The notes below the pieces were generated by a model. It saw nothing but the letters and a program-made list of their open reading frames with translations. It was not told the origin of the DNA and did no database searches. 64,000 nt of DNA from assembly GCF_036075115.1 (NCBI RefSeq), contig NZ_CP107958.1, positions 4,402,001 through 4,466,000 on the forward strand, written 5' to 3'. The position numbers were made by a program, and so were the translations under genes. The DNA comes from Streptomyces sp. NBC_00377 (GTDB lineage Bacteria > Actinomycetota > Actinomycetes > Streptomycetales > Streptomycetaceae). Positions 8,338 to 16,543 of this stretch are shown here, piece after piece. The first letter of the stretch is position 1, and each line of letters opens with the position of its first letter.

Positions 8338-8751
8338 ATGGCCGCATACCCGCAGGACCCCGGCGCCCCGGACACGCCGTTCCTCGCCTTCTGGCACGAA
8401 CGGCATCTGTGCACCCTGACCACACCACGCCTGGACGGCAGCCCGCACGTGGTTCCGGTCGGAGTGACGTACGACGCCGAGGCCCGGCTCGCCCGGGTCA
8501 TCGCCCACGGGGGCAGCACGAAGGTGGGCAACGTCCTCGCGGCGGGCCCGGACGGCGCCCGGGTCGCGGTGTGCCAGGTCGACGGCGGGCGCTGGGCGAC
8601 CCTGGAGGGCCGGGCACGGGTACACAGGGACCGGGAGCGGGTCGCGGAGGCGGAGCGCCGGTACGCGCAGCGCTACGGACGCACGCCGAGCCCGAACCCC
8701 GAGCGGGTGGTGATCGAGATCGAGCTGACCCGGGCGATGGGCCGTGGATGA
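8338..8751 (+). CDS. PPOX-class (pyridoxamine 5'-phosphate oxidase-like) F420/flavin oxidoreductase
   Basis: 137 residues with the split-barrel pattern of the actinobacterial PPOX/F420 family: FLAFWHERHLCTLTTPRLDGSPHVVPVGVTYD, a GGSTKVGNVLAAG phosphate-binding segment, and WATLEGRARVH with ERVVIEIELTRAMG at the end. Members reduce or oxidise substrates with F420 or FMN; the substrate is unknown. It is transcribed divergently from clpB, and the 121-bp gap holds the HAIR operator, so HspR might influence both. Confidence 0.85.
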   Translation: MAAYPQDPGAPDTPFLAFWHERHLCTLTTPRLDGSPHVVPVGVTYDAEARLARVIAHGGSTKVGNVLAAGPDGARVAVCQVDGGRWATLEGRARVHRDRERVAEAERRYAQRYGRTPSPNPERVVIEIELTRAMGRG

Positions 8752-8821
8752 CCAGATCCGTCCCCGTCGTTTTTCGGCCAAGGATCAAGCAGGCGCTTGT
8801 ACGGAAATGTCCCCGCAAACT

Positions 8822-8862
8822 GCAGCGGCGTCACCGTGTTCAGGTCACGGTGACGCCGCTGC
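8822..8862. terminator. Bidirectional hairpin terminator, 17-bp perfect stem
   Basis: GCAGCGGCGTCACCGTG (8822-8838) pairs perfectly with CACGGTGACGCCGCTGC (8846-8862) over a 7-nt loop. It separates the convergent PPOX gene and the Rieske-like gene. Confidence 0.85.
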
Positions 8863-8905
8863 GGGGGGAAGCACCTGAGCGATCTGTTACGACGGGGGAA
8901 TCGCG

Positions 8906-9241
8906 TCAGGCACTGCGGGGGGTGGCTGAGATGGTCTTCAGGGGCGGAGCCTCGGGCTCCACCAGCCGGTGGTCGCGCTGGTCCAGGTTCACAAAGATCA
9001 TTCCGTACCGGATGGCGCACCGCACGGGCTGCGGCGCACCCCGGGGCTTACGCAGGCACCGGTAGGCCCGTACGTCCTCGTCCTCGTCGCGCGTCACCAC
9101 CACCGGCTCGCCGAACACGGTCACCATCAACGAGTCACCACTGTGGGGGATGGCGGTGACCAGGTCGATGAAGTGCCAGCCGGAGCGGTAGGCGGTGGCC
9201 ATTTCACGGCGGAAGGAGCGGTCGTCGGGTGGAGTGGTCAT
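8906..9241 (-). CDS. Degenerate Rieske-like small protein
   Basis: A 111-residue protein starting at the ATG at 9241. GWHFIDLVTAIPHSGDSLMV, GEPVVVTRDEDEDVRAYRCL and YGMIFVNLD follow the skeleton of the Rieske domain of ring-hydroxylating oxygenases, including the trailing GMIFVNLD. The CxH and CxxH cluster ligands are not there: the first box reads CLRKPRG instead of CRHRG, and only one other Cys remains. It should therefore not hold a 2Fe-2S cluster. Its ATG overlaps the stop of the DSTW-repeat peptide gene (ATGA), so the two are translationally coupled. A role as a partner of that peptide is my inference. Confidence 0.6.
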   Translation of the reverse strand: MTTPPDDRSFRREMATAYRSGWHFIDLVTAIPHSGDSLMVTVFGEPVVVTRDEDEDVRAYRCLRKPRGAPQPVRCAIRYGMIFVNLDQRDHRLVEPEAPPLKTISATPRSA

Positions 9242-9522
9242 GACTCGGCGACCCACGTACTGTCGCTGGGGGCGACCCATGTGCTGTCACCCGGCACGTC
9301 TGCCGCCGTGACCACCCATGTGCTGTCGCGGGGTGCTACCCACGTACTGTCCCCGGGCGGCGCGGCCACGGTCCCGGTACCCGTGCTCCAGGTACTGTCG
9401 CGCGCCGTGTCACCCGTCGTTCCCGCAAGGCCACTCAGCGCGCCGAAGGCCAAGGCGGCGGAGAAGGCGGCGGCAAGCGCCGAGCGAAGCATTCTCTTAT
9501 GCATAGTCGGCTTCGTCCTCAT
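9238..9522 (-). CDS. Secreted small peptide precursor with five DSTW repeats
   Basis: A 94-residue protein from the ATG at 9522 (an alternative is MHKRM at 9504). A basic N-terminus and a hydrophobic run (SALAAAFSAALAFGALSGLAG) make a signal peptide. The mature part is short and built on DSTW, which occurs five times, four of them as DSTWV. No enzyme motif is present. It is coupled by ATGA to the Rieske-like gene and divergent from the first of three LuxR-type regulators. The layout suggests an exported repeat peptide that could be a signal or processed ligand, but this is not shown by the sequence. Confidence 0.7.
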   Translation of the reverse strand: MRTKPTMHKRMLRSALAAAFSAALAFGALSGLAGTTGDTARDSTWSTGTGTVAAPPGDSTWVAPRDSTWVVTAADVPGDSTWVAPSDSTWVAES

Positions 9523-9634
9523 TTGAAGGTCACCTCTCCCCCGTCCACTACGACGATGGCCCATTCGGGCACGTCATGGCCACACAATCGATGCATCATG
9601 TTCCTGCACGTTCAGGACCCTGGGGGGTGGAGAT

Positions 9635-10618
9635 TTGACGAAAAATCAGACAAAGCAGACACATCCTCATGCGTCGACTGAGCTGTGCGAGGAAGGTCGC
9701 CGTCTCTATGGGAACGCTCTCCGGACGGGCCGCATAGCCCGTGCCGACGTGGAGCCCGCTCCGTGTCTGATGGAGTTCGCCCTGCTCCACGCGGACCCCG
9801 ACGACGCGAACTGGCTACGCCCGGTGCCTCCGTCGATCGCTCTGTCCCAGCTGCTCAACCCGATCGAACGCGAGATCACCCAGCGCAGACGGCTGTCGGT
9901 CGAACTTGCCGACGCTTTCGAGCCGTTCATGACCCTCAGCGCCCAGCCGACGCCGACCACACACTCGATCACGGTGCTGGAGGGCATCGACCGGATCAAC
10001 GCGGCACTCGATCTGGCCACGTCCCAGTGCCAGACGGAGATGCTCACCGTCCAGCCGAGCCGCCGGCGCCTCGAGCACACCCTCGTCCAGGGACTCGAAC
10101 GCGACAGACCGCTGATCGACCGCGGCTGCCGCATCCGCACCCTGTACCAGCACACCGCCCGGTACAGCCCCGAGACGCTCGGCTACGTCTCCCAGTTCAC
10201 CGACGGCAAGGTGGAGTACCGCACCATCGACGAACTCGTCGAGCGGCTGATCATCTGCGACGAGACCGTCGCCTTCATCCCGACCCGCGACGACGGCCAG
10301 GTCGCCCTGGAACTCCGTCATCCGGGGCTCGTCCGCTACCTGATCAAGGTCTTCGAGTTCATGTGGGGCCGCGCGGTGCCGCTGGCCACGGGCGCCCCCT
10401 ACGAGACCGCGCCCGACGGCATCACGGACATCCAGCACTCCATCGCCAAGCTCCTCGTCGAGGGGCACGTCGACGAGGCCATAGCCCGCCGTCTCGGCAT
10501 GAACGTACGGACCTGCCGGGCCCACATAGCCAAACTCGCCACCGCGCTGGGCAGTGGCAGCCGCGCCCAGCTCGGGTTCCTCATAGCCCAGTCAGGGATC
10601 CTCAGACAGGAACCCTGA
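9635..10618 (+). CDS. LuxR-type regulator with an N-terminal effector domain, paralogue 1
   Basis: 327 residues from TTG at 9635, preceded by a G-rich ribosome-binding site. The C-terminal helix-turn-helix is clear (about 265-327: SIAKLLVEGHVDEAIARRLG, MNVRTCRAHIAKLATALG, SRAQLGFLIAQSG). The middle region (DRGCRIRTLYQH, DELVERLIICDETVAFIP, ALELRHPGLVRYLI) resembles the phospholipase-D-like effector fold of TrmB-type regulators; that is a pattern judgement. No receiver domain or phosphoacceptor is evident. It is divergent from the DSTW peptide operon and followed 59 nt later by a paralogue. Confidence 0.85.
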   Translation: MTKNQTKQTHPHASTELCEEGRRLYGNALRTGRIARADVEPAPCLMEFALLHADPDDANWLRPVPPSIALSQLLNPIEREITQRRRLSVELADAFEPFMTLSAQPTPTTHSITVLEGIDRINAALDLATSQCQTEMLTVQPSRRRLEHTLVQGLERDRPLIDRGCRIRTLYQHTARYSPETLGYVSQFTDGKVEYRTIDELVERLIICDETVAFIPTRDDGQVALELRHPGLVRYLIKVFEFMWGRAVPLATGAPYETAPDGITDIQHSIAKLLVEGHVDEAIARRLGMNVRTCRAHIAKLATALGSGSRAQLGFLIAQSGILRQEP

Positions 10619-10677
10619 CTCCGTCCCGGCCCCCGCCCCCCACGGTCCGGAATCCTCGAACAGGAGACAGAATCGCA

Positions 10678-11736
10678 GTGAAGGCGCCGCCGCACCCCCA
10701 CCACGGCGTGGAAAACCTGTGCGCCGCAGGCACGAAGCTCTACGAGCAGGCCCTGCGCGACGGACGCGTCAAGACGGACGAGGCCGAGGCGGCGGCCCCC
10801 TGTCTGCTGGCCCTGGGGCTGCTGCACCCGGTCGTGGACGACCTGGACCAGCTCGAACCCGTCTCCCCGGCCCGCGCCCTGCACCGGCTGCTGCGCGCCT
10901 CGGCCACCCGCATCGCCGACGAACGGCGCCGCGAGGAACGGCTGACGAGCCTCTTCGAACCCCTCATGCGGATCACCGGCAGCCGCACCGCCACCACGGA
11001 CCACGCCTCCCTGCTCCTGCTGAGCGGCACGGAACGCATCAACGCCGCCATCACCGAGGCGACGGCCGAGGCGAGCGACGAGCTGCTATGCGTCCAGCCC
11101 AACGTCCACTACAGCGGACCGCGCGGCGAGACGGCCCAGGCCGTCGCCATGTCCCGCGACCAGGCCCTGCTCGACCGGGGCTGCCGCATCCGCACCCTCT
11201 ACCAGCACACCCAGCGCCACCAGCCCCTCGTGGCGGCCCGCTACGAGCAGCTCCGGGGCGATGTGGAGGCCCGCACCCTCGACGAGGTCACCGACCGCCT
11301 CATCGTCATCGACGGCGCGGTCGCCTTCATCCCCGCGGGCGAGGACGGCCGGCTGGCCCTGGAGGTCCGCCACCCGGCCCTCCTCACCTACTTCACCGTC
11401 ACCTTCGACCGTCTCTGGCGGCTGGCCACCCCCATGTACCCGCAAGCGGTCCACCGCCCCTCGCTGAACGGCGTCACCCCCCGGCAGCAGGCGATCGCCG
11501 CCCTCCTCGTCGAAGGGCACACCGACGCCGTCATCGCCGACCGCCTCGGCATGAACATCCGCACCGCGCGCGTCCACATCGCCAAACTCGCCACCACCCT
11601 CGGCAGCGAGAGCCGCGCCCAACTGGGCTACCTCATCGGGCAGTCGGGGATCCTCGACCGGGGACAGAGCCGGAACCGGGTGCCGGAGCAGGGGCCGGGC
11701 CGGGACCAGGAGCCGGCGCCGGCGCCGGAAGGCTGA
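10678..11736 (+). CDS. LuxR-type regulator, paralogue 2
   Basis: 352 residues from the GTG at 10678, with AGGAGAC upstream. It has the same architecture as paralogue 1: DRGCRIRTLYQHTQRH, DEVTDRLIVIDGAVAFIP and a C-terminal helix-turn-helix (AIAALLVEGHTDAVIADRLG, MNIRTARVHIAKLATTLG, SRAQLGYLIGQSG). The C-terminus is extended by a charged Pro/Glu tail whose DNA is shared with the convergent third paralogue over 104 bp. It is probably co-transcribed with paralogue 1. Confidence 0.85.
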   Translation: MKAPPHPHHGVENLCAAGTKLYEQALRDGRVKTDEAEAAAPCLLALGLLHPVVDDLDQLEPVSPARALHRLLRASATRIADERRREERLTSLFEPLMRITGSRTATTDHASLLLLSGTERINAAITEATAEASDELLCVQPNVHYSGPRGETAQAVAMSRDQALLDRGCRIRTLYQHTQRHQPLVAARYEQLRGDVEARTLDEVTDRLIVIDGAVAFIPAGEDGRLALEVRHPALLTYFTVTFDRLWRLATPMYPQAVHRPSLNGVTPRQQAIAALLVEGHTDAVIADRLGMNIRTARVHIAKLATTLGSESRAQLGYLIGQSGILDRGQSRNRVPEQGPGRDQEPAPAPEG

Positions 11737-12739
11737 CCGGCGGCGGGTCCGCCGCCCCGGACGGCCGGTCGAGGCCCACCTGCGCGATCCGCACCCCCAG
11801 CTGGGTCCTGCTGGCCGCGCCCAAGGTCTCCGAGAGCCGGGCGATATGGGCCCGGCAGGTGCGCACACTGATGCCCAGGCGCTCGGCGATCACCGCGTCC
11901 TGGTGGCCCTCCGCCAGCAGGGCGGCGATGGACTGCTCGCGGTGGGAGATGCCTTCGATGCGGGTGTCGGGCAGCGGCGCGGTGAGCGGGATCGCCAGCC
12001 GCCAGAGCCGCTCGAAGACCGTCACCAGGTAGGAGATCAGCGCCGGGTGACGCAGTTCCAGGGCCATCGTGCGGTCGGTGTTCGCCGGGATGAAGGCGAC
12101 CGTGCGGTCGAACAGGATCAGCCGGTCGATGACCTCGTCCAGCGTGCGGGCCTCCACCGCGTCGCCCATCAGCTCCAGATAGGTCAGCAGCCCCTGACCG
12201 TGCCGGGCCACGTGGTTGTAGATGTCCCGCATGCGCACGCCCCGGCCGCGCAGCTCCAGTGCCCGGTGCAGGCCCTCCGACAGCTCGTGCTCCCGCCGGA
12301 TGCCGCCGGGCTGCACGGTGAGCACCTCGGCCGTGCACGCCTCGGTCGCCGCGTCCAGGGCGGCCTGGATGCGGGAGGCGCCGTCCAGGACCCGGATCGC
12401 CGCGCCCTCACCGGCCGTCGCGCCCCCGGCCGGTCCGCCCAGGCCCGCGTACCACTCGAAGGCGGCGACCGCCGAGCCCATCCGGCGCCGGCTGGCGCTC
12501 ACCTCGTCGTACAGACCGCGCAGCAGCCGGGTCATGACCTCCTGCGGGGAGGTCGGCACCAGCCAGTCCATGTCGTCGGGGTCCGGGTGCAGGAGGGCGA
12601 GCTCCAGGAGGCACGGGACCGGCTCGGCGTCGGTCCGCGCCACCCGGCCGCGCCGTACGGCCCGGGAGTACACGCGGTCCCCGGCGTCGCACAGTCGGTC
12701 GGCACCGTGTGGATGCTGCTCCGCCCCGTGCCCGGCCAT
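11633..12739 (-). CDS. LuxR-type regulator, paralogue 3 (convergent)
   Basis: 368 residues from the ATG at 12739 (MAGHGAEQHPHGADRLCDAG). It has the same family signature as its neighbours: GRGVRMRDIYNHVARHG, DEVIDRLILFDRTVAFIP, and a helix-turn-helix in SIAALLAEGHQDAVIAERLG and SVRTCRAHIARLSETLG. The C-terminus ends in a low-complexity Pro-Ala-Gly tail that overlaps the tail of paralogue 2 on the opposite strand (11633-11736). A long open frame continues upstream of the ATG without family similarity. Confidence 0.85.
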   Translation of the reverse strand: MAGHGAEQHPHGADRLCDAGDRVYSRAVRRGRVARTDAEPVPCLLELALLHPDPDDMDWLVPTSPQEVMTRLLRGLYDEVSASRRRMGSAVAAFEWYAGLGGPAGGATAGEGAAIRVLDGASRIQAALDAATEACTAEVLTVQPGGIRREHELSEGLHRALELRGRGVRMRDIYNHVARHGQGLLTYLELMGDAVEARTLDEVIDRLILFDRTVAFIPANTDRTMALELRHPALISYLVTVFERLWRLAIPLTAPLPDTRIEGISHREQSIAALLAEGHQDAVIAERLGISVRTCRAHIARLSETLGAASRTQLGVRIAQVGLDRPSGAADPPPVSLPAPAPAPGPGPAPAPAPGSGSVPGRGSPTAR

Positions 12740-13406
12740 CGCCCATCCCACCCCCGCCGTACGCCTCTTCCGGAGCGCAACTATGCGCGGCCCCGTCCGG
12801 GTCCGCAACACGGCTCCGCCGGCCGACGTCTGGGAAAAGCGCCCCTCTGTACCTGTTTCTCCCGGCCTCCTCCCCTCGCACTGCAACAAGCTGACGGTGG
12901 TGCAGGACGTACCCGACGGTGCATCGTTGATCGTGCTTCCCCCCGGGTGCTCCCCACTCGGGGGAGAGTGCGGCCAACCCGGCCGGACCACGGGGGAGTC
13001 CGGCCGGGCCGCAGGCCACCACACCGCGGGCCACCACGCCTTCTGCGGGCTCGGCGCCTCCACGATGAGCCGCGGCGACAGCCGGCGCCTCGCCGTCCTG
13101 GGACGGAGCCTGGAGCGGGTGGACATGACCGTCGGGCTGCCGTCCGTGCGTTTCCCGGACGCCGCCCGCGCACGCCGGCCGACCCTGCTGAGCGGGTCCG
13201 GCGCCGACGAGCCGTACGCGCGCGTACGGCGGCTCCGGCGCACTCCGGGAGTGGCCGGATTCCTGCTCCCCGACCGGGAGTTCCCGCACTCGGAGCTGCA
13301 TGCGCCGACCACCGCCCGGGAATGCCTGGGCACGCTCGGCCGCCCCCGCCCGGCCCCGGCACGCCGCCCGTCGGGGGCCCGAGCGGCCGCCCGACGGCGT
13401 CCGCCG
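12740..13406. other. 667-bp gap: regulator promoter region and a possible coding relic
   Basis: No closed gene is evident. On the + strand, from the ATG at 13064 to about 13390, codon third positions are almost all G or C and the translation (SRRLAVLGRSLERVDMTVG, EFPHSELHAPTTARECLG) looks protein-like. The frame has no stop before it runs antisense through the next gene, and no ribosome-binding site is evident. I read it as a possible 3'-truncated relic. The left 100 bp should carry the promoter of regulator paralogue 3. Confidence 0.4.
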
Positions 13407-14516
13407 TCAGAGCAGCTTGAGGGCCTGGCAGGCCGTCTTGAACTTGGCGGTGCAGATCTCGGAGACCGTGTAGATGCCGTCGGCGACGATGGTCGACTTG
13501 ATGTTGTCCTTGGTCAGCGCGACCACGGGCACCAGCTTGGCCGGAATGTTCTTGGTGGTCGGGCTGTCGACCTTGTCACGGGTGAGGGCGTCGAACTGGA
13601 GGTCGCGGCCCTGGACCTTGGCGACGGCCGCCTCGGCGGCGGCCTCGGCCTCGCTGGGGTACGGCTTGTAGACGCTCATGAACTGCTCGCCGCTGATGAT
13701 GCGCTGCACCGCCGGGAGCTCCGCGTCCTGGCCGGTGATCGGGGGCAGGTCGGCGCCGGTGACGCCCGCGGCCTTCAGGGCCTTGATGATGCCGCCGGCC
13801 ATGGCGTCGTTGGCGGAGTAGACGCCGGCGATGTTGGACGCGCCCAGCGCCTCTATCGCCTTCGACATCTCGGCCTGGGCGACGTCCGGGCTCCACTTGT
13901 CGGTGTCGTACGACTTCGCCACCGTGACCCGGCCGTTGAGCTCGCTGAGCGCGCCCGCCTTGAACTGCCCGGCGTTCGGGTCGGTGGGCGAGCCGTTCAC
14001 CATGACGATCTTGTCGCTGGGCTCGACGTTGGTGATGGCCTCCACGAGGGTGCGGCCCTGCACCTCGCCGACGAGCTCGTTGTCGAAGGAGACGTAACCG
14101 TCGATCGGACCCTCGGCCAGGCGGTCGTAGGCGATGACGGGGATGTTCGCGTCCTTGGCCTTCTGCACCATCGGCGCGATCACCTTCGCGTCGACGGCGT
14201 CCAGCAGGATGACGTCGACCTTGTCGTCGATCATCTTCTGCATCTGGGTGGTCTGCGTCTTGGATTCCCCGGCGGCGTTCGCGTACTCGGTCCGGCCCTT
14301 GTCCTGGGTGAGCTCGGTGACCTTCTTCTTGATGATGGGGTAGTCGAAGTCCGCGTACCGGGTGTTGGTCTCCTCCGGCATCAGCACGCCCACCGTGATG
14401 TCGTTGCTCCGGGTCGGTGTCGCACTGCTGGTGTTCTCCGAAGCCCCCAGCATCCCGCACCCGGCGAGCGAGAGGGACATCGCGGAGGCGACCACAGCTA
14501 TGGCGATACGACGCAT
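13407..14516 (-). CDS. Sugar (xylose-type) ABC transporter substrate-binding lipoprotein
   Basis: 369 residues. The signal peptide ends in a lipobox (LSLAGC, acylated Cys about residue 20), so it is a membrane-anchored lipoprotein. It has the periplasmic-binding-protein type 1 fold of the XylF/RbsB group: ITVGVLMPEETNTRYADFDYP, VDVILLDAVDAKVIAPMV, IPVIAYDRL, VSFDNELVGEVQG, IAGVYSANDAMAGGIIKAL and PPITGQDAELPAVQRI. It delivers a sugar to an ABC importer whose permease and ATPase are not in the window, so the protein stands alone here. Confidence 0.93.
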   Translation of the reverse strand: MRRIAIAVVASAMSLSLAGCGMLGASENTSSATPTRSNDITVGVLMPEETNTRYADFDYPIIKKKVTELTQDKGRTEYANAAGESKTQTTQMQKMIDDKVDVILLDAVDAKVIAPMVQKAKDANIPVIAYDRLAEGPIDGYVSFDNELVGEVQGRTLVEAITNVEPSDKIVMVNGSPTDPNAGQFKAGALSELNGRVTVAKSYDTDKWSPDVAQAEMSKAIEALGASNIAGVYSANDAMAGGIIKALKAAGVTGADLPPITGQDAELPAVQRIISGEQFMSVYKPYPSEAEAAAEAAVAKVQGRDLQFDALTRDKVDSPTTKNIPAKLVPVVALTKDNIKSTIVADGIYTVSEICTAKFKTACQALKLL

Positions 14517-15173
14517 TCGGGGCTCACTTCAGGTGCGTTTTCGGTGCGATCCGGACATGGGTGCGACATGTTGGACCCAGGTGTCTGAAAAAGACAACGC
14601 GGCGGCGCCCACCGGCGTCAAGCCGAACTGCTTAACGAAGTAGCAACGTCACCCTCCGCTCAGTGGGTGAAGACGCATGGAGACGATGCGGAGGGCTTGC
14701 GAAGGGCCGGACAGGGACCAGGGTTCGGTGCCGGGCGTCCCGGTCTGCCGTGCGCGCCCGCTCCCCCACCACGACGACAGCTCCCGCGGGGCAGCCCGAG
14801 CAGGAGGGTGGAGCCGCGCCCCGCAGGAGGGCCCCACAGGGGGGGCGCGCATGGGCCCCGCAGGGGGGACGAGCGGAGCGTGACCCCCCGGTTATACGCC
14901 TGTGACCTGCGGAATCACCGCTTCCGACGCTGTTGCGAAGTGGTGACGGAGCGACGATTGATCAAGCGTGAAAACCGGGTGAAGATGAGTGCACCGCGAG
15001 CCGCCGGGGGGAACGCAGGACCGGCCGGGCGAACGGAGGCTCTCTTCTCACAGCTCTCGGTTCACAGCTCTCAGCTCTCGCGCGGCCGTTCTCTCTCAGC
15101 TGTTCCGTGTCTTTCCGGTCACTTCTTCGCCGTGTGCCGGTTCTTCTCCGTTGATTCCTTGGGGGGATTCATC
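14517..15173. other. 657-bp gap with divergent promoters and a repeated leader motif
   Basis: No gene found. It holds the promoter side of the binding-lipoprotein gene (left) and the 5' leader of the LAxTG protein (right). In the leader the octamer CAGCTCTC occurs three times, at 15051-15058, 15065-15072 and 15072-15079. The segment 14790-14890 is very G-rich, with imperfect repeats of CCCCGCAGG. I could not fit a known riboswitch. Confidence 0.5.
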
Positions 15174-16454
15174 ATGTCCGCTCGTCCCGTCACCGCCCGT
15201 CGCATCCGTACCCTGGCCGCGACCGCCGTCGTCACCGCGGTGGCCGGTGCCGCCTTCGTCCCGGCCACCGCGGTCGCCGCCGACAAGGCGGGCGAGCACG
15301 CGCTGAAGATGACCCTCGGCGCACCGACCCCCGGCGCACCGCTCAAGCGCGGCGGGGCGACGGAGTCGATGATCCTGTCGGTCACCAACTCCTCCGACAA
15401 GGCCCAGGAGTTCTCCGCCTGGCTGCCGGGGGAGCCCGACGGACCGAGCCCGGTGATGAAGGACTCCATCGTCTTCGACGTGACCGCGGTGAACGCGCCC
15501 GCGACCAAGTCCGGCATCGGCCACCAGGACGGCTACTTCCAGGGCCTGTTCTTCCCCGCCGCCGGGAAGGACCACTCCTCCTTCTCCGTCCCGGCGAAGA
15601 CCGAGTTCACCTGGAAGGTCACCTTCGGCCTCAGCGCCACATATCCGACCAACGACGGCGACTTCACGCTCCACGCCGGCCGGCTCGTCGGTGACATCGA
15701 CGACGACAAGTCCCGCAACACCGTCGTCTTCAAGACCGACCCGCAGATCAAGCCCGGCAAGCTCGACCAGACCTGGGTGCACAACACCGACGTCGTCGCC
15801 CGCCCGGGCCAGCGCGCCTCCCTGACCCTCAACACCAAGGCCGACGGCCCCGGTGAATTCCCCGCCGAGCTGCACCGCACCATCTCCGCGCAGGACTTCC
15901 GCGAGGGCGCCGGTCACCCCGACTTCGTCCTGGAGGCGGAGATCGGCGGCAAGATCGTGAAGCTGAAGGAGAGCAACGACAGCGAGTGGGACCTCCCCGT
16001 GCTCCCCAAGGGCTTCGGCGCGGCCTCCGGCACCTCGAGCATCAACCTCTACCTCTCCCTGGGTGAGCACAGCGACATCAAGAAGGACTCGGTCGTACCG
16101 CTCCGTTCGTCGGTGTTCATGACCGACTCCGGTTACTTCAACGTGGCGAAGACCAAGGTGACGGCCGGTCCCGCCCTGGCCACGGGCTCGCCGTCGGCGA
16201 CTCCGTCCGCGCCCGCCTCGCAGTCGCCGTCCCCGTCCGCCCCGGTGACCCCGTCGGCGTCCGCGTCCGGTTCCGCGGACACCCTCACCGGTGGCACGAC
16301 CGGCGGCACCACGAACACCACGGGCACGACCGGTGCCCTCGCCAACACCGGTTCCGGCGGCGGCCTCTACGGCGCCCTGGCCGCCGCGCTGCTGGCCGTC
16401 GGCGGTGCGGCGGCGTGGTTCGGCACGCGCCGCCGCCGGGCCGCGCGCGTCTGA
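15174..16454 (+). CDS. Secreted LAxTG-anchored surface protein
   Basis: 426 residues. A signal peptide (basic start, then hydrophobic run, AVAADKAG cleavage region near 36) leads into a beta-rich extracellular part of about 300 residues. Next comes a Ser/Pro/Thr-rich wall-spanning linker (PSATPSAPASQSPSPSAP), then LANTG, a hydrophobic helix and RRRRAARV. This is a textbook sortase signal of the LAxTG type used by Streptomyces class E sortases. The function of the extracellular part is unknown. It is convergent with the VirD4-like gene and may be a surface component of that machine or an independent cell-wall protein. Confidence 0.85.
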   Translation: MSARPVTARRIRTLAATAVVTAVAGAAFVPATAVAADKAGEHALKMTLGAPTPGAPLKRGGATESMILSVTNSSDKAQEFSAWLPGEPDGPSPVMKDSIVFDVTAVNAPATKSGIGHQDGYFQGLFFPAAGKDHSSFSVPAKTEFTWKVTFGLSATYPTNDGDFTLHAGRLVGDIDDDKSRNTVVFKTDPQIKPGKLDQTWVHNTDVVARPGQRASLTLNTKADGPGEFPAELHRTISAQDFREGAGHPDFVLEAEIGGKIVKLKESNDSEWDLPVLPKGFGAASGTSSINLYLSLGEHSDIKKDSVVPLRSSVFMTDSGYFNVAKTKVTAGPALATGSPSATPSAPASQSPSPSAPVTPSASASGSADTLTGGTTGGTTNTTGTTGALANTGSGGGLYGALAAALLAVGGAAAWFGTRRRRAARV

Positions 16455-16474
16455 TCCACCGCGTGACGAACGCC

Positions 16475-16508
16475 GAGGGGCCCGGAGGCATCCACCTCCG
16501 GGCCCCTC
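16475..16508. terminator. Bidirectional hairpin terminator
   Basis: GAGGGGCCCGGAGG (16475-16488) pairs perfectly with CCTCCGGGCCCCTC (16495-16508) over a 6-nt loop. It lies between the convergent LAxTG gene and the VirD4-like gene. Confidence 0.85.
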
Positions 16509-16543
16509 TGCGCTGTCCCGGTACGGGCGTCGCGGTACGCGCG

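Noticed and set aside
6156..9065. A 969-residue plus-strand open frame opposite clpB
   Set aside because: ClpB on the minus strand is certain; the opposite frame is a compositional shadow.
9238..9522. DSTW repeats as a nucleic-acid-level repeat or CRISPR-like array
   Set aside because: Repeat spacing is irregular, the units are short and vary at third positions, and they keep one reading frame, so they are protein repeats.
14700..15170. A riboswitch (for example of the c-di-AMP type) in the leader of the LAxTG protein
   Set aside because: The conserved blocks of that class could not be matched; only G-rich repeats and the CAGCTCTC copies are seen.
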